A stretch of 64,000 nt of DNA from Leucobacter sp. cx-42 (lineage in GTDB: Bacteria; Actinomycetota; Actinomycetes; Actinomycetales; Microbacteriaceae), in assembly GCF_014529985.1 (NCBI RefSeq), contig NZ_JACVMU010000001.1:186001-250000 (forward strand), written 5' to 3'. The notes beneath the pieces were generated by a model that worked only from the letters and a program-made list of their open reading frames with translations, was not told the origin of the DNA and searched no databases. Position numbers and translations under genes: made by a program. This document shows, piece by piece, positions 33,521-42,108 of the stretch. Position 1 is the stretch's first letter. Every line of letters starts with the position of its first letter.

Positions 33521-34849
33521 TCAGCGAGCTAGACCGTCATACGCCTGGAGCGCGTGTGTTCTGGTGGATTTCAAGTCGATAATTTTCGGCAAGGTCAAAC
33601 TATATGGAGCCCATTTACCGACATACGCACCGTCTGCGTCAAACTTCTTTTGTTGCAGATCGGGGTTAAAGATGCGAAAGTACGGGGCCGCGTCTGCACC
33701 GCACCCAGCCACCCACTGCCAGTTGAATGGGTTGTTTGCTTCATCTGCGTCAACGAGGGTTTCCCAGAACCACGCTTCACCTAATCTCCAGTCGAAGCCC
33801 AGGTTCTTTGTGAGCAACGAAGCAGTAATCATGCGCACACGATTGTGCATGAAGCCTGTTTGCCAGAGTTCCTGCATTCCGGCATCAACAATTCCAAAGC
33901 CTGTGCGTCCTGACTTCCACGCCACGAATGCTTCGTCGGTTTTGAGACGCCAAGGGAACGCGTCAAAGCGGCTGTTGAGGTTGCGCTTATGCAATGGACC
34001 AAGGTGAAATTCGGTGTGCTTCGCGAATTCACGCCAACCAATTTCGCCCAGGAACAAACCGACATCTCCTCCAGTTCGTAGCGTCCTGTGCCAAACCTGG
34101 CGGGGACTTATCTCTCCCCAGCGCAAATAGGGGGAAAGCTCAGATCCCGTGTCTTCTGAGGGAAAGTCTCTTCGAGAGTACCGTTGCGCCCGGGTCTCGA
34201 GGAACTCCTCGAGCTTTTGTTGAGCTGCAGATTCGCCTGGTTGCCACCGGCTGGCAATTCCGGTCGCCCAGTCAGGAGCCGAGGGGGTTAACCTCCATTC
34301 ATCCAAAGATTCACTCTTGGCAAGGTTTTGCGAGCTTTTCAACTGTTTGGGCACTGAAAGTGGTACTGCGGGGTCGCGTCCCGATGTACAAGTCCTCCAG
34401 AATGCTGAGTACACCTGGTACGGCTCACCTGACTGGCTCGTGACTATCCAGGGCTCGAAGAGCACGTCACCAGGGTAGGAGTGGGCCGCGACTCCAGACT
34501 GTCGTAGCACAGCCTTGAGTTTCGCATCATGCTCACGGGCCGGCCCATAGCGGCGATTCCAGAACACTCGATCTGCTGCACATTCAGTTACTACAGCGGG
34601 GATAACTTCTTCTGCAGCCCCGCTTCGCAAAACAAGTGGGATCCCAAAATGAGTCAGCGATTGCTGCAGGGAATGAAGGGAATGGTGCAACCACCACTTT
34701 GCGGCGCCACCGAGTGGCCGAATGTGTTCCGACACCTCATCGAGAAGGTAGAGCACCACAATTCCATCTGGATCTTCCGCAGCTGCGCTGAGAGCCGCAT
34801 TGTCAGTCAGCCGCAGATCATCGCGGAGCCACACTAGGGTTGTCATCAC
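33521..34849 (-). CDS. phrB: Deoxyribodipyrimidine photolyase
   Basis: 442 residues, class-I photolyase/cryptochrome: N-terminal photolyase domain (TTLVWLRDDLRLTDNAALSA), then FAD-binding domain with TGSELSPYLRWGEISPRQVW, GEIGWREFAKHT, FGIVDAGMQELWQTGFMHNR, VRMITASLLTKNL, FWETLVDADEANNPFNWQWV and FNPDLQQKKFD. Repairs UV-induced pyrimidine dimers with light. Slightly short but all core motifs are present. Upstream of fadD copy 2 on the same strand, with 120 bases between. Confidence 0.92.
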   Translation of the reverse strand: MMTTLVWLRDDLRLTDNAALSAAAEDPDGIVVLYLLDEVSEHIRPLGGAAKWWLHHSLHSLQQSLTHFGIPLVLRSGAAEEVIPAVVTECAADRVFWNRRYGPAREHDAKLKAVLRQSGVAAHSYPGDVLFEPWIVTSQSGEPYQVYSAFWRTCTSGRDPAVPLSVPKQLKSSQNLAKSESLDEWRLTPSAPDWATGIASRWQPGESAAQQKLEEFLETRAQRYSRRDFPSEDTGSELSPYLRWGEISPRQVWHRTLRTGGDVGLFLGEIGWREFAKHTEFHLGPLHKRNLNSRFDAFPWRLKTDEAFVAWKSGRTGFGIVDAGMQELWQTGFMHNRVRMITASLLTKNLGFDWRLGEAWFWETLVDADEANNPFNWQWVAGCGADAAPYFRIFNPDLQQKKFDADGAYVGKWAPYSLTLPKIIDLKSTRTHALQAYDGLAR

Positions 34850-34920
34850 ACGATTGTACGGTCCTCGCTGCGGCGCCTATCCACGCACCAACGCGGCAGA
34901 ACAAGTCAGGAGTAGAACGA

Positions 34921-35418
34921 ATGTTTGTCACGCGTATTCGTACTGTGGTGTTATTGGATTGCTCGGCGGATATCGCGTGGGGTGCAGTTCATGATCCGGC
35001 TGTTGCAGCGCAGTTGTACAGGCCGATGCTCCAAATGCGTCCCAAAGCAGGGCGGCAATTTCCACGAGAGTTTGTCTCTGGCTCACAAATAAATGTCGGA
35101 ATATATTTTTTGGGCAGGTTCTGTGTCGGTTCTCAGCGGATCGCGATCGAGGATTCCTGTCAGGCGACATGCGCTTCAGCGCCAAGAACGATGCAGGATG
35201 TCGGGAAACCTTTGTCTGGACCTTTGGCACTTTTGCGTTATTGGCACCACGAAATTAGCATCAAGCCGGCGAGTTCATACACGAGTATTTGGAAGGACGA
35301 ACTCACAGTTGGCGGGTTTTTTGCGCCGCTGTTCTTCGTGCTCCTCCAGGGTATGTGGCGTTGGCGAGGAGTAAAGCTGAGAAAGTTAGCAAGGCTTTGG
35401 GCTAAAGAACGTTTCTAG
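34921..35418 (+). CDS. Putative SRPBCC-fold protein
   Basis: 165 residues starting at an ATG with AGGAGTAGAACGA upstream. FVTRIRTVVLLDCSADIAWG is a typical first strand and helix of a START/Bet-v1-like (SRPBCC) domain, and WKDELTVGGFFAPLFFVLLQ with GMWRWRGVKLRKLARLW is a plausible last strand and long helix. The family binds hydrophobic ligands. Divergent from phrB by 71 bases, so they may share a promoter region. Assignment is by pattern only. Confidence 0.55.
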   Translation: MFVTRIRTVVLLDCSADIAWGAVHDPAVAAQLYRPMLQMRPKAGRQFPREFVSGSQINVGIYFLGRFCVGSQRIAIEDSCQATCASAPRTMQDVGKPLSGPLALLRYWHHEISIKPASSYTSIWKDELTVGGFFAPLFFVLLQGMWRWRGVKLRKLARLWAKERF

Positions 35419-35594
35419 CGCAGGATCAGGGGATTGGCCCGAGCCACGATAACAACGACCCGTCTTCTCAGATGACCAAGTATCCGATCGATGCAAGTAG
35501 GACACTTCTTCCCTAACTACAGCGAGCGAAAGCAAATTCCATTCCTTTCTTGCTGCATCAAAACATCGGTAGCTCATGAATTTCTCTTGGACTC

Positions 35595-35639
35595 AGTGTG
35601 GCCGTCTCAACTGTTTATAGCTGCTGAGACGGCCACACT
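35595..35639. terminator. Perfect 15-bp stem hairpin
   Basis: AGTGTGGCCGTCTCA (35595-35609) pairs perfectly with TGAGACGGCCACACT (35625-35639). It lies 180 bases after the SRPBCC gene. Could be a terminator or the end of an unannotated small RNA. Confidence 0.55.
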
Positions 35640-36297
35640 CTGTAGTCACTCAAAAACAGAGAGACTAATCATGCATAGTCAGATCAGCTTGGTCTTTCCG
35701 CCACGATGAATAAATCTTTTGCTTCCAAGCCTGGCTTTAGCAATCAAGCACAGTACTTGGAGCAAGCATTGTTCAAGTTGACTTTGGCAGGGCCAGCGCC
35801 AAGGTAGCGGGTGGACATTCTTCCTTGGCGCCGAGACGGCACCACATCACCAAAATAATCACGTCACCCATTGAGGGTGTCCTTATGCGTTGGGTTGCGT
35901 TCCCAGAGGATCACGTATGAACAGATCACCGCAGAAGTAGGGTTGTACGCCCCGTGTCTTTGAAGACGTGCGGACTGGTGGCACCGGCGCATCGCGCTGA
36001 ACGTATCAGCACAAAATGCCCCGCACCTACCCAAACAAGGGTGAGCGCGGGGCGCAGTTGCGTTACTCGTTCTTGAACCTGCAGCACCCAAGCGGCGCCG
36101 TGGCAATGCTGACAGCTCCGAGCTTCAACATCCGTGAAGTCCGGTAGCAAATGCATCCATCTCGATATTCAGCCGGGTGCAATGATCGATTCCTTACAAA
36201 AGCAATCAATAGTACTAAGTTTTGTAGCCAGTCGAAAAATGCCTTGACATTCCCCAGCCGTCGGAGTGAAATTGTGCAACAAACGAAAGGATTGATC
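35640..36297. other. Gene-free stretch with decayed phage-end terminator
   Basis: No gene supported. It holds a 9-base-arm hairpin GCGCCAAGG/CCTTGGCGC (35796-35831), a decayed copy of the 30.4-kb terminator (GCCCCGC near 36019, then ACCCAAACAAGGGTGAGCGC near 36029), and the promoter region of the next gene. The copy suggests a third prophage-end scar. Confidence 0.5.
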
Positions 36298-36561
36298 ATG
36301 GGATTCTTGGCATTCGTTCTACTGGGTTTGATCGCCGGAGCGATCGCGAAAGCGATTCTCCCAGGAAAACAAGGCGGTGGATGGTTCGCAACACTCATTC
36401 TTGGAGTCATAGGCGCAATGGTTGGCGGTTGGCTAGGATCGTTGCTCTTTAACGCAGACATAGACAAGTTCTGGTCTCTGTCTTCCTGGGCGCTTGCAAT
36501 TGCCGGATCGATAATCGTTCTACTAATTTGGGGCCTCATCACGGGTCGCAAAAAGAACTGA
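36298..36561 (+). CDS. GlsB/YeaQ/YmgE-family stress membrane protein
   Basis: 87 residues, three membrane helices: MGFLAFVLLGLIAGAIAKAI, GWFATLILGVIGAMVGGWLG and ALAIAGSIIVLLIWGL, with the loop LPGKQGGGWFAT typical of the transglycosylase-associated (Tag) family. The family responds to stress; molecular role unclear. GAAAGGA precedes the ATG at 36298. Confidence 0.88.
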   Translation: MGFLAFVLLGLIAGAIAKAILPGKQGGGWFATLILGVIGAMVGGWLGSLLFNADIDKFWSLSSWALAIAGSIIVLLIWGLITGRKKN

Positions 36562-36933
36562 ACGCCGATTTGAATATGAGTGACGCGATGTTCTAGGTAA
36601 GACGCGCATCCGACTGTTAGGGCATCTACAAGAAGGTAGCTGACTTTGAATGTAGCTCCGAGATCGAAAAGCGTTCGAGCAGTTAGGTAACGATGCATTA
36701 CGAACGCGATCCGAATCACAGCGAGCAGCATTCTGCAACCGCTGCCTAATCCAGGAATCCTTTGACAGGAAATGTTGTCGTCTAGAAAGAATCGTCCTTC
36801 ACTCGCGCAAGAGCGAAGGACGATTCTTTACATCCCCACAGCGCTAGACCGATGGGTAAGACCGCCTAAATCAACTGTTCTGGCCATGTCCGCCGATGGG
36901 GTAGCAACACTATAAATTTGGGACTCTAACCCT
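36562..36933. other. Gene-free stretch with terminator hairpin
   Basis: No gene supported. GAATCGTCCTTC (36789-36800) pairs perfectly with GAAGGACGATTC (36815-36826), followed by TTTA: a bidirectional terminator between the Tag-family gene and the convergent desaturase gene. Confidence 0.7.
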
Positions 36934-37911
36934 CTAAGCGCGTCGAAACTCCGCAACCATCGGACATTCAAACGGGTCTCGCGCAGCAAGTCCAACTTCG
37001 TTCAAATATCGAATGACAATCGCATATGAGCCGATGAGTGAAGTCTCCACGTACGGCACATCATGCTCCAAGCAGAATCGCTGAACAATTAGCCGTGCCT
37101 TCGCAAGCTTTGGCCGAGCCATACTGGGAAACAGATGATGCTCGATTTGATAATTTAGGCCACCCATAAAGATTGTCGCCCACCAGCCACCACGGATATT
37201 ACGAGAGGTGCGGACTTGCTTTGTAAAGAAGTCAATACGCTCTCCCGCCGCAATAACGGGCATGCCCTTGTGGTTGGGCGCAAAAGATGCGCCCATATAG
37301 ATGCCAAACACCGCAAGCATGATGCCAGAAAACGCGAACGCCATTCCGAGTGGCAGAAAAACAAAAATGGGCACGAAAACCAAAATGGTTCGGATGAAAA
37401 TCATGCTCAACTCGCTCCAGCGAGATTTTACCGACTTCTCCGTTAATAGATATCGGAAACTATGTCCGTAGAGGTTCAAACCTTCCAGCGTGAGCAGGGG
37501 GAAAAATAGCCACCCCTGACGTTTGGTTATGAACTTGCGAAGTCCGGTAGCCGAGGCTGCGTCTTGTTGCAGGAAGGAAATGGTATCGACTTCAATGTCG
37601 GGGTCTTTACCTTCCATGTTTGGGTTAGCGTGGTGTCGACTATGTTTCGAGTCCCACCACGAGTAACTAATACCAACAAACGCCGTGAGTACCCGGGCAA
37701 GTGCATCATTGGAAGGACCGGCAGTGAGAATCTGTCGATGTCCCGCTTCATGTGCTAAAAATGCGACCTGAGTAAACAGCAGTCCCAAACAAGCTGCAAC
37801 AATGAGTTGCAGCCAGCTCTCGCCGAGAATAATTGATGCCGCCAACACGAGCAGAAAACCGAGAAAGATCGAGAATCCCGTAAGTATGTAAAACCAGGGG
37901 CTCCGAGACAA
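36934..37911 (-). CDS. Membrane fatty acid desaturase
   Basis: 325 residues from the first TTG. The three His boxes of acyl-lipid desaturases are HEAGHR, HSRHH and QIEHH, among about four helices. Di-iron enzyme that inserts a cis double bond in membrane acyl chains, often cold-induced; cspA lies next door. The start is a puzzle: conserved N-terminal residues (AYTRLSQEIRQLGLLSRSPW) lie before 37911. The frame is open up to 38058 with no ATG, GTG or TTG in that part, so either a rare start is used or the true start codon has been lost. Confidence 0.85.
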   Translation of the reverse strand: MSRSPWFYILTGFSIFLGFLLVLAASIILGESWLQLIVAACLGLLFTQVAFLAHEAGHRQILTAGPSNDALARVLTAFVGISYSWWDSKHSRHHANPNMEGKDPDIEVDTISFLQQDAASATGLRKFITKRQGWLFFPLLTLEGLNLYGHSFRYLLTEKSVKSRWSELSMIFIRTILVFVPIFVFLPLGMAFAFSGIMLAVFGIYMGASFAPNHKGMPVIAAGERIDFFTKQVRTSRNIRGGWWATIFMGGLNYQIEHHLFPSMARPKLAKARLIVQRFCLEHDVPYVETSLIGSYAIVIRYLNEVGLAARDPFECPMVAEFRRA

Positions 37912-38173
37912 CAGACCTAGCTGCCGTATCTCCTGAGAGAGTCGCGTATATGCGCGCGCAATATGCGGAAAATCCTCTTTTCGGGCAAAAGTCTTACGGA
38001 GAGGACCCAGTGTGCTGACATCGTCAGCGAGAATGTTAGAGATGTATGAACCTATTTCCTAAGGGCGGCCACCGAGCGTTTCACGCAGAGTCAGCGTTTC
38101 AAGCTTCAGCAAGTACCGTTTAGTCAAATGTAAGTCACATCACATGCAAGGTCACCCATATGTTCTTGCCTGA

Positions 38174-38204
38174 CAGCGAAGTACCAGGAACTGACACTTC
38201 GCTG
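38174..38204 (-). terminator. Terminator after cspA
   Basis: CAGCGAAGT (38174-38182) pairs with ACTTCGCTG (38196-38204), 15 bases beyond the cspA stop. Confidence 0.65.
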
Positions 38205-38218
38205 CCTCGAAGAAACTT

Positions 38219-38422
38219 TTAGATAACCTGGATGTTGGCTGCCTGGGGACCTTTCGGACCCATCTCAGACTCGAAGGAAACCTTCTGGTTTTCCTCAAGG
38301 CTGCGGTATCCAGCTCCGTTAATTGCTTTGAAATGAGCGAAGAGATCGGCGGACCCGTCATCGGGGGCAATGAAGCCGAAGCCCTTGTCAGCGTTGAACC
38401 ATTTCACTGTTCCTGTTGCCAT
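38219..38422 (-). CDS. cspA: Cold-shock protein
   Basis: 67 residues, single cold-shock domain with both RNA-binding motifs: [19 protein letters not shown] (RNP1) and DLFAHF (RNP2). Acts as an RNA chaperone. AAGGAAACAATA precedes the ATG. Upstream, 10 bases away, ends a small frame of unknown function; its DNA would form part of the long 5' leader usual for cold-shock mRNAs. Confidence 0.93.
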   Translation of the reverse strand: MATGTVKWFNADKGFGFIAPDDGSADLFAHFKAINGAGYRSLEENQKVSFESEMGPKGPQAANIQVI

Positions 38423-38432
38423 TATTGTTTCC

Positions 38433-38777
38433 TTACGTTGTTTGAAGACCTAGACGGTCAGTTATGCCTCGGCAGTTCCGCCGGGGAAAACGAGTGGCAT
38501 GGCTTTTAGAACTTGCCGCACCGGGTAGACGATGTGTGACTAGAGATTCCACCAATGCGAATGCCCCTACCATGGAGCTCATTTGGGCCAGCTCAGTGCT
38601 GTGCGAATCATAGACAATGAAGTTGTCTTCATCGTCGATCGCGACAAAGCCAGCAAATTCTCCGCTGATATTTGCAACGTAGACGTCATGATCAACTTGG
38701 GTCCAGGATACGTCTGAGTAAGCCACGGTGGTAGCAGGGATAAAAATAAAAGACCAATCAAATTCGAGCAACCACAT
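38433..38777 (-). CDS. Small hypothetical protein upstream of cspA
   Basis: Up to 114 residues. The central part [20 protein letters not shown], then [20 protein letters not shown], looks like a real small beta-rich domain. The N-terminus before SWTQV and the basic tail [15 protein letters not shown] are less convincing. Start uncertain (ATG 38777 or GTG 38726; neither has a good ribosome site). Possibly co-transcribed with cspA. No family assigned. Confidence 0.4.
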   Translation of the reverse strand: MWLLEFDWSFIFIPATTVAYSDVSWTQVDHDVYVANISGEFAGFVAIDDEDNFIVYDSHSTELAQMSSMVGAFALVESLVTHRLPGAASSKSHATRFPRRNCRGITDRLGLQTT

Positions 38778-38980
38778 CTAGAAGTGAGATTCATCATCAC
38801 TTCAATCAAGTGCTTGCTTCCTCGCAAATATGCAGAGGTTGCAGGAATGTCGGCCTGAACTAGATGTTCAGCAGAAACACGACATTACAATCTAAAACTA
38901 TACACCACCGCCGAGAGAAACTGCACCTTCTACGCGCTTTGCCGCTAAAAGCATGCCGATTGCCACGAACCGGAGGAACA

Positions 38981-39199
38981 ATGAAAATCAGATCCGACAA
39001 CAGCTTCGGCGAGCTGCAATCACGTTTCGACGCGAATGCGGCAAAGGAAACGCTCCGGGAACTCGACGAACAGTACGCAAACGGAGAGCTGGAACGCCGC
39101 ACGTATTTTGAGAAGAAACGCTCCCTCGTCCAACTATTCATAAAAGCCACAACAAACCCGCGGCGCAAACACCGCGAAGAAAACTTCGACGGCGATTAA
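38981..39199 (+). CDS. Small SHOCT-like protein
   Basis: 72 residues, ATG at 38981 with GGAGGAACA upstream. LRELDEQYANGELERRTYFE, then KKRSLVQL, fits the SHOCT short C-terminal domain (an oligomerisation helix pair), and the N-terminus MKIRSDNSFGELQSRFDANA is polar. The tail is basic (PRRKHREEN). Role unknown. Confidence 0.55.
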   Translation: MKIRSDNSFGELQSRFDANAAKETLRELDEQYANGELERRTYFEKKRSLVQLFIKATTNPRRKHREENFDGD

Positions 39200-39421
39200 C
39201 TAAGAAGCAACGCCCACCATCACTCGATGAGGCGTCAGGCTGTCGAATCTTCGCGTTCATAACGGTTCTTGCGTTTCATTTTCAGCGCAGCTGCCCGATG
39301 TTGCTCGGCTCGTAGTGCGCGGCCATGGCTGGCTCAGAGGTTCATGTGCTCCTTCATTCTTTGATTGCTTTTTGCCTGCACTTGCGGAATATTTGGAAGC
39401 CTCACGACGAAAGGAAAACTC

Positions 39422-39619
39422 ATGGGATTTCTGGAAGACGCAAAAGAGACCGCCGAGGCTGCCGCAAAGAAGGTAAGCCGATCAGTTGAAGACACCGTCG
39501 ATCGCGCCAAGGACAAGATCGACGAGGTGAAGGCTGAAGCCAACGTAAAAAAGGCAGAAGCTGAACGTGACGCAACCAAGGCTCGCAACGAAGCCAAAGA
39601 AGACCTCCGCGACAACTAG
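39422..39619 (+). CDS. Small coiled-coil stress-type protein
   Basis: 65 residues, ATG at 39422 with GAAAGGAAAACTC upstream. Almost all Ala, Glu, Lys and Asp (SVEDTVDRAKDKIDEVKAEA, NVKKAEAERDATKARNEAKE), an amphipathic helix resembling CsbD-type and LEA-type stress proteins. Followed directly by a terminator that forms the boundary to the prophage. Confidence 0.6.
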   Translation: MGFLEDAKETAEAAAKKVSRSVEDTVDRAKDKIDEVKAEANVKKAEAERDATKARNEAKEDLRDN

Positions 39620-39624
39620 CTCGT

Positions 39625-39735
39625 GAAACACGAAAAGCAGCCCCTCACTCCCGAAGGAATGAGGGGCTGCTTCTTTTACTGTGCGTAACGTGGCTCGTAC
39701 GACGGTCGGGCATCACTGCCCAGCATGACCTTCTC
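39625..39735. repeat. Prophage-end repeat, copy 2
   Basis: Intact counterpart of 30385-30501, containing the terminator and the last codons of the functional holin gene. Together the two copies bracket fadD2/DUF1295-2, phrB, desaturase, cspA and the small stress genes. Confidence 0.65.
39635..39672. terminator. Bidirectional terminator at the prophage edge
   Basis: AAGCAGCCCCTCA (39635-39647) pairs perfectly with TGAGGGGCTGCTT (39660-39672), followed by CTTTT. Serves the coiled-coil gene on plus and the phage lysis genes on minus. Confidence 0.85.
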
Positions 39736-39972
39736 CACAGATGGCCAGCGATCGCCAAGCCACTGTGCGAGCTGCACATACAGCAGGATCACGACAGCAG
39801 TGGTAGCTGCTTGCACGAGCGCGAGCGTCGACAGGCCAGCATAGCCAGCCTCGGCAAAGATGCCGTCCACGAACGCGAACGTGTCACTGATGACCGGGAT
39901 CGCGGCCACGAGACGGGCGATGAGTACGCCGACGAACGCGGCGACGAACGTACGGACTTTCTGATCTTGCAT
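39676..39972 (-). CDS. Holin-like membrane protein
   Basis: 98 residues, two or three hydrophobic segments (VRTFVAAFVGVLIARLVAAI and LSTLALVQAATTAVVILLYV) and a charged C-terminal tail PSYEPRYAQ. Last gene of the lysis module, 8 bases after its neighbour, followed by a terminator. Presumed to permit endolysin release by forming membrane holes. A fragment of a homologue lies at 30441. Confidence 0.75.
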   Translation of the reverse strand: MQDQKVRTFVAAFVGVLIARLVAAIPVISDTFAFVDGIFAEAGYAGLSTLALVQAATTAVVILLYVQLAQWLGDRWPSVEKVMLGSDARPSYEPRYAQ

Positions 39973-39980
39973 CAGATCTC

Positions 39981-40325
39981 CTATCGGGGCAGGCCGTCAG
40001 GCCAAGGTGGTAGCGGAATCTTGTGCTCCGCCATGTGGTCACGTTGCACACCGATGAACGCGCGATAACCACGGTTCTCCGTTTCGAGCGCATCCAACCT
40101 GCGGTCAGTGCGCTCCCGGTAACGTGTGAGCTCTTCTTGCAACTGGTCAATGAGCCTGTCTTGCGCAGTGTCCTCAGAAGCTTTGATTGCTGCTCGAGCA
40201 GTGGACTTCGCGCCCTTCGCTTGCGCGCGACCTGTCAGCCACGAACCGAGCGCAGTACCAGCGGCACCAGCAACAACAGCAGCTCCACTGATGAGCGCAA
40301 TCACTACAGCGTCACTCACGAGCAC
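39981..40325 (-). CDS. Membrane-anchored coiled-coil lysis-module protein
   Basis: 114 residues: N-terminal helix VVIALISGAAVVAGAAGTAL and a long coiled coil (DRLIDQLQEELTRYRERTDR, RLDALETENRGY) ending in a Pro-rich tail. Lies between endolysin and holin, where second holins or spanin-like regulators occur. Function inferred from position only. Confidence 0.6.
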   Translation of the reverse strand: MLVSDAVVIALISGAAVVAGAAGTALGSWLTGRAQAKGAKSTARAAIKASEDTAQDRLIDQLQEELTRYRERTDRRLDALETENRGYRAFIGVQRDHMAEHKIPLPPWPDGLPR

Positions 40326-40418
40326 CTCCCCGGAAACGGAAGAGGCGCGCTACCCAAGAGCAGCACGCCTCCACCTTCAACGCCGCGCCCGCAAGGAACG
40401 CGATCACACCAGACTCAC

Positions 40419-41144
40419 TCACTTGAGTCCAGGAATGACAGCCTGGAGCGCCTTGATCTGCGCCTCGTCAGTGAACACCGGCACACCCGCAGGAGCAGTA
40501 CCGCCGATGAACTTCGCCTCGCCCTTGATGACGGCGTACAAGCCGCCTCGACGCGCATTTGCCTTGCCCTTGATCTGAATGAGGTACATGTCGTCCCCTT
40601 CCTGCCCAACATTGTTGGACGCTTGTGAATGGTTGTTGAGTCGAGCGTTCGCTTCGCGGATGATCCAGTCGATCTTGCCCAGCACGTACGGGCCAGGGCA
40701 GGCTGTCTGCACGTACTGCTGATGCCAAGCGACGAAGAAGAGGTCAGGCTGATCCTTTCCCGGTGTGTTCTTGCCGATGACCTTGTAGCCGCTTTGGCGT
40801 GCGTGATCGACGATGACATCGATCACCGCCGAGAGCGCCTTGTCTGATACCGGCCAGTCTCCACCTGTGCTTTCGTTGTCGATCTCGAACGTCACCGCGA
40901 CCGAGTCCACTGAGTGCGAGGTCGAGAACGGGCGCCGATCAGGATGCACGATGCCGGTCACACGCCCACCGTCGCTCACGTGGTAGGTGGGGTGTGAATC
41001 GCGGCTGTTCGCGTTCGCGACGTAGTCGAGCACGTTCGTGCCTGCGCCGTGGTGGAGTACCGCGCCTTCGATGGTCTTGCCGTTACGCGAGGTGCCGAAA
41101 CCGTTGTCACGGATCTCACTGGTGTTTGCTGCCCACTTCGACAT
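40419..41144 (-). CDS. Endolysin, N-acetylmuramoyl-L-alanine amidase
   Basis: 241 residues. Amidase_2/PGRP-type domain: AVLHHGAGTN, SHPTYHVSDGGRVTGIV, TFEIDNESTG and AWHQQYVQTACPGPYV supply the zinc His residues and the final Cys. The C-terminal ~60 residues (MYLIQIKGKANARRGGLYAV ...) look like a separate wall-binding or phage-specific module. ATG at 41144 chosen for GGGAGGTGTCC; a GTG two codons upstream overlaps that site. Cuts the peptidoglycan stem at lysis. Confidence 0.88.
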   Translation of the reverse strand: MSKWAANTSEIRDNGFGTSRNGKTIEGAVLHHGAGTNVLDYVANANSRDSHPTYHVSDGGRVTGIVHPDRRPFSTSHSVDSVAVTFEIDNESTGGDWPVSDKALSAVIDVIVDHARQSGYKVIGKNTPGKDQPDLFFVAWHQQYVQTACPGPYVLGKIDWIIREANARLNNHSQASNNVGQEGDDMYLIQIKGKANARRGGLYAVIKGEAKFIGGTAPAGVPVFTDEAQIKALQAVIPGLK

Positions 41145-41201
41145 GGACACCTCCCTTTGAAATACGAAACGGCAGACCGGTTGGCCTGCCGCAGAAATGA
41201 A

Positions 41202-41227
41202 GAAACCCCCTACACGGAGGGGGTTTC
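41202..41227 (-). terminator. Hairpin terminator between tail and lysis genes
   Basis: GAAACCCCCT (41202-41211) pairs with AGGGGGTTTC (41218-41227), then TTCATTTC on the minus strand. It overlaps the end of the gene at 41210. Confidence 0.7.
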
Positions 41228-41506
41228 TGGTTCGTTGACTGCTTTAACCGCTGCGAGGATCATCGCGTCGGTGATGATGTCCGGGTCAGCGCCGATAGCA
41301 CCCGCCCACGCAGCCGGGTCAGTGATCTTTTCGCCCGCGAGCGCCTGCGCGTACGCCTCAGCCCAGCCAGGCTGAGCAGTGAGCTCCCACAGGTTTGCCA
41401 TCACCCACTCATGCACGCTCGGGATACGTTCCTGCGCGGCGCAGGCTTTCAGCCGGTCGATGATGTAGCTGTCTTCATTCAGTTTTGCTTGCGCAAGGTA
41501 GCTCAT
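41210..41506 (-). CDS. Phage tail-region protein, unknown
   Basis: 98 residues, mostly helical (YLAQAKLNEDSYIIDRLKAC, then WVMANLWELTAQPGWAEAYA). Short proteins with this look follow tail fibre genes in Microbacterium-type phages. Two bases after the preceding tail gene. Role unknown. Confidence 0.55.
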   Translation of the reverse strand: MSYLAQAKLNEDSYIIDRLKACAAQERIPSVHEWVMANLWELTAQPGWAEAYAQALAGEKITDPAAWAGAIGADPDIITDAMILAAVKAVNEPETPSV

Positions 41507-41508
41507 GC

Positions 41509-42108
41509 TCAGACTCCAAACACGTATCGAAGTGCCCTCGTGTTACGAGGGGCGGTCGCGTTGATCGAGTGGCCTTTGATGACGGTGTCTTCCACGTACA
41601 CGTACTTCACGACCATTTCCGGGTTTGCAGCGGTTGCCGCGTTGGGCATCAACATCGGCAGACCACCGGCACCAGAGACGCCGATGTGTGCCTTCGGGAC
41701 AAAGAAGTACGTCCAGTTGTCGTTGTACTGTTTATCTCCAGGAACGTAGCGGCTCCATGCCAGTACGATGCCGTTCAGCTGCTCGCTCACCCGTTCATTC
41801 AGGTTTGCTGAGTGGGTGTCGAGCATGTAGTAGACGCCTGACCACAGCGTTTTCTGTTCTTTCGATACGAGTCCACCATTTGCTGAGCCGACAATCGTTG
41901 CGCGCCGGTTCTGCACCGATACATAGACCCGGTCACCGACTAAGAGTTTCCAAGACAACGACGATGGGACACCCGCAAGCGGTTCAGTGTCGCCGTCGAG
42001 CCGGATCGCGAGCGGGGACACCGCAGTCACGATGCCCCACCGGAAATCGGGCTTGCCGGCAATGTCCGATCGCATCCGGTCAACTCGCATCATGAGTTCG
42101 TCAAACAT
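41509..42108 (-). CDS. Minor tail protein
   Basis: 199 residues from ATG 42108, which has GGAGGGAAG upstream; the frame is open further but overlaps the previous gene. FRWGIVTAVSPLAIRLDGDT and WKLLVGDRVYVSVQNRRATI is an OB-like barrel segment typical of baseplate or tail-tip proteins. The remainder (YMLDTHSANLNERVSEQLNG, WTYFFVPKAHIG) resembles receptor-contact parts. Overlaps the neighbour by 8 bases. Confidence 0.65.
   Translation of the reverse strand: MFDELMMRVDRMRSDIAGKPDFRWGIVTAVSPLAIRLDGDTEPLAGVPSSLSWKLLVGDRVYVSVQNRRATIVGSANGGLVSKEQKTLWSGVYYMLDTHSANLNERVSEQLNGIVLAWSRYVPGDKQYNDNWTYFFVPKAHIGVSGAGGLPMLMPNAATAANPEMVVKYVYVEDTVIKGHSINATAPRNTRALRYVFGV

Noticed and set aside
36063-36731. 222-codon minus-strand frame
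   Set aside because: Mostly antisense to the Tag-family gene at 36298 and noncoding DNA; no ribosome site and no family.
38433-38777. Pure cspA 5' leader without coding
   Set aside because: The central part looks protein-like, so it is kept as a low-confidence gene rather than dismissed.
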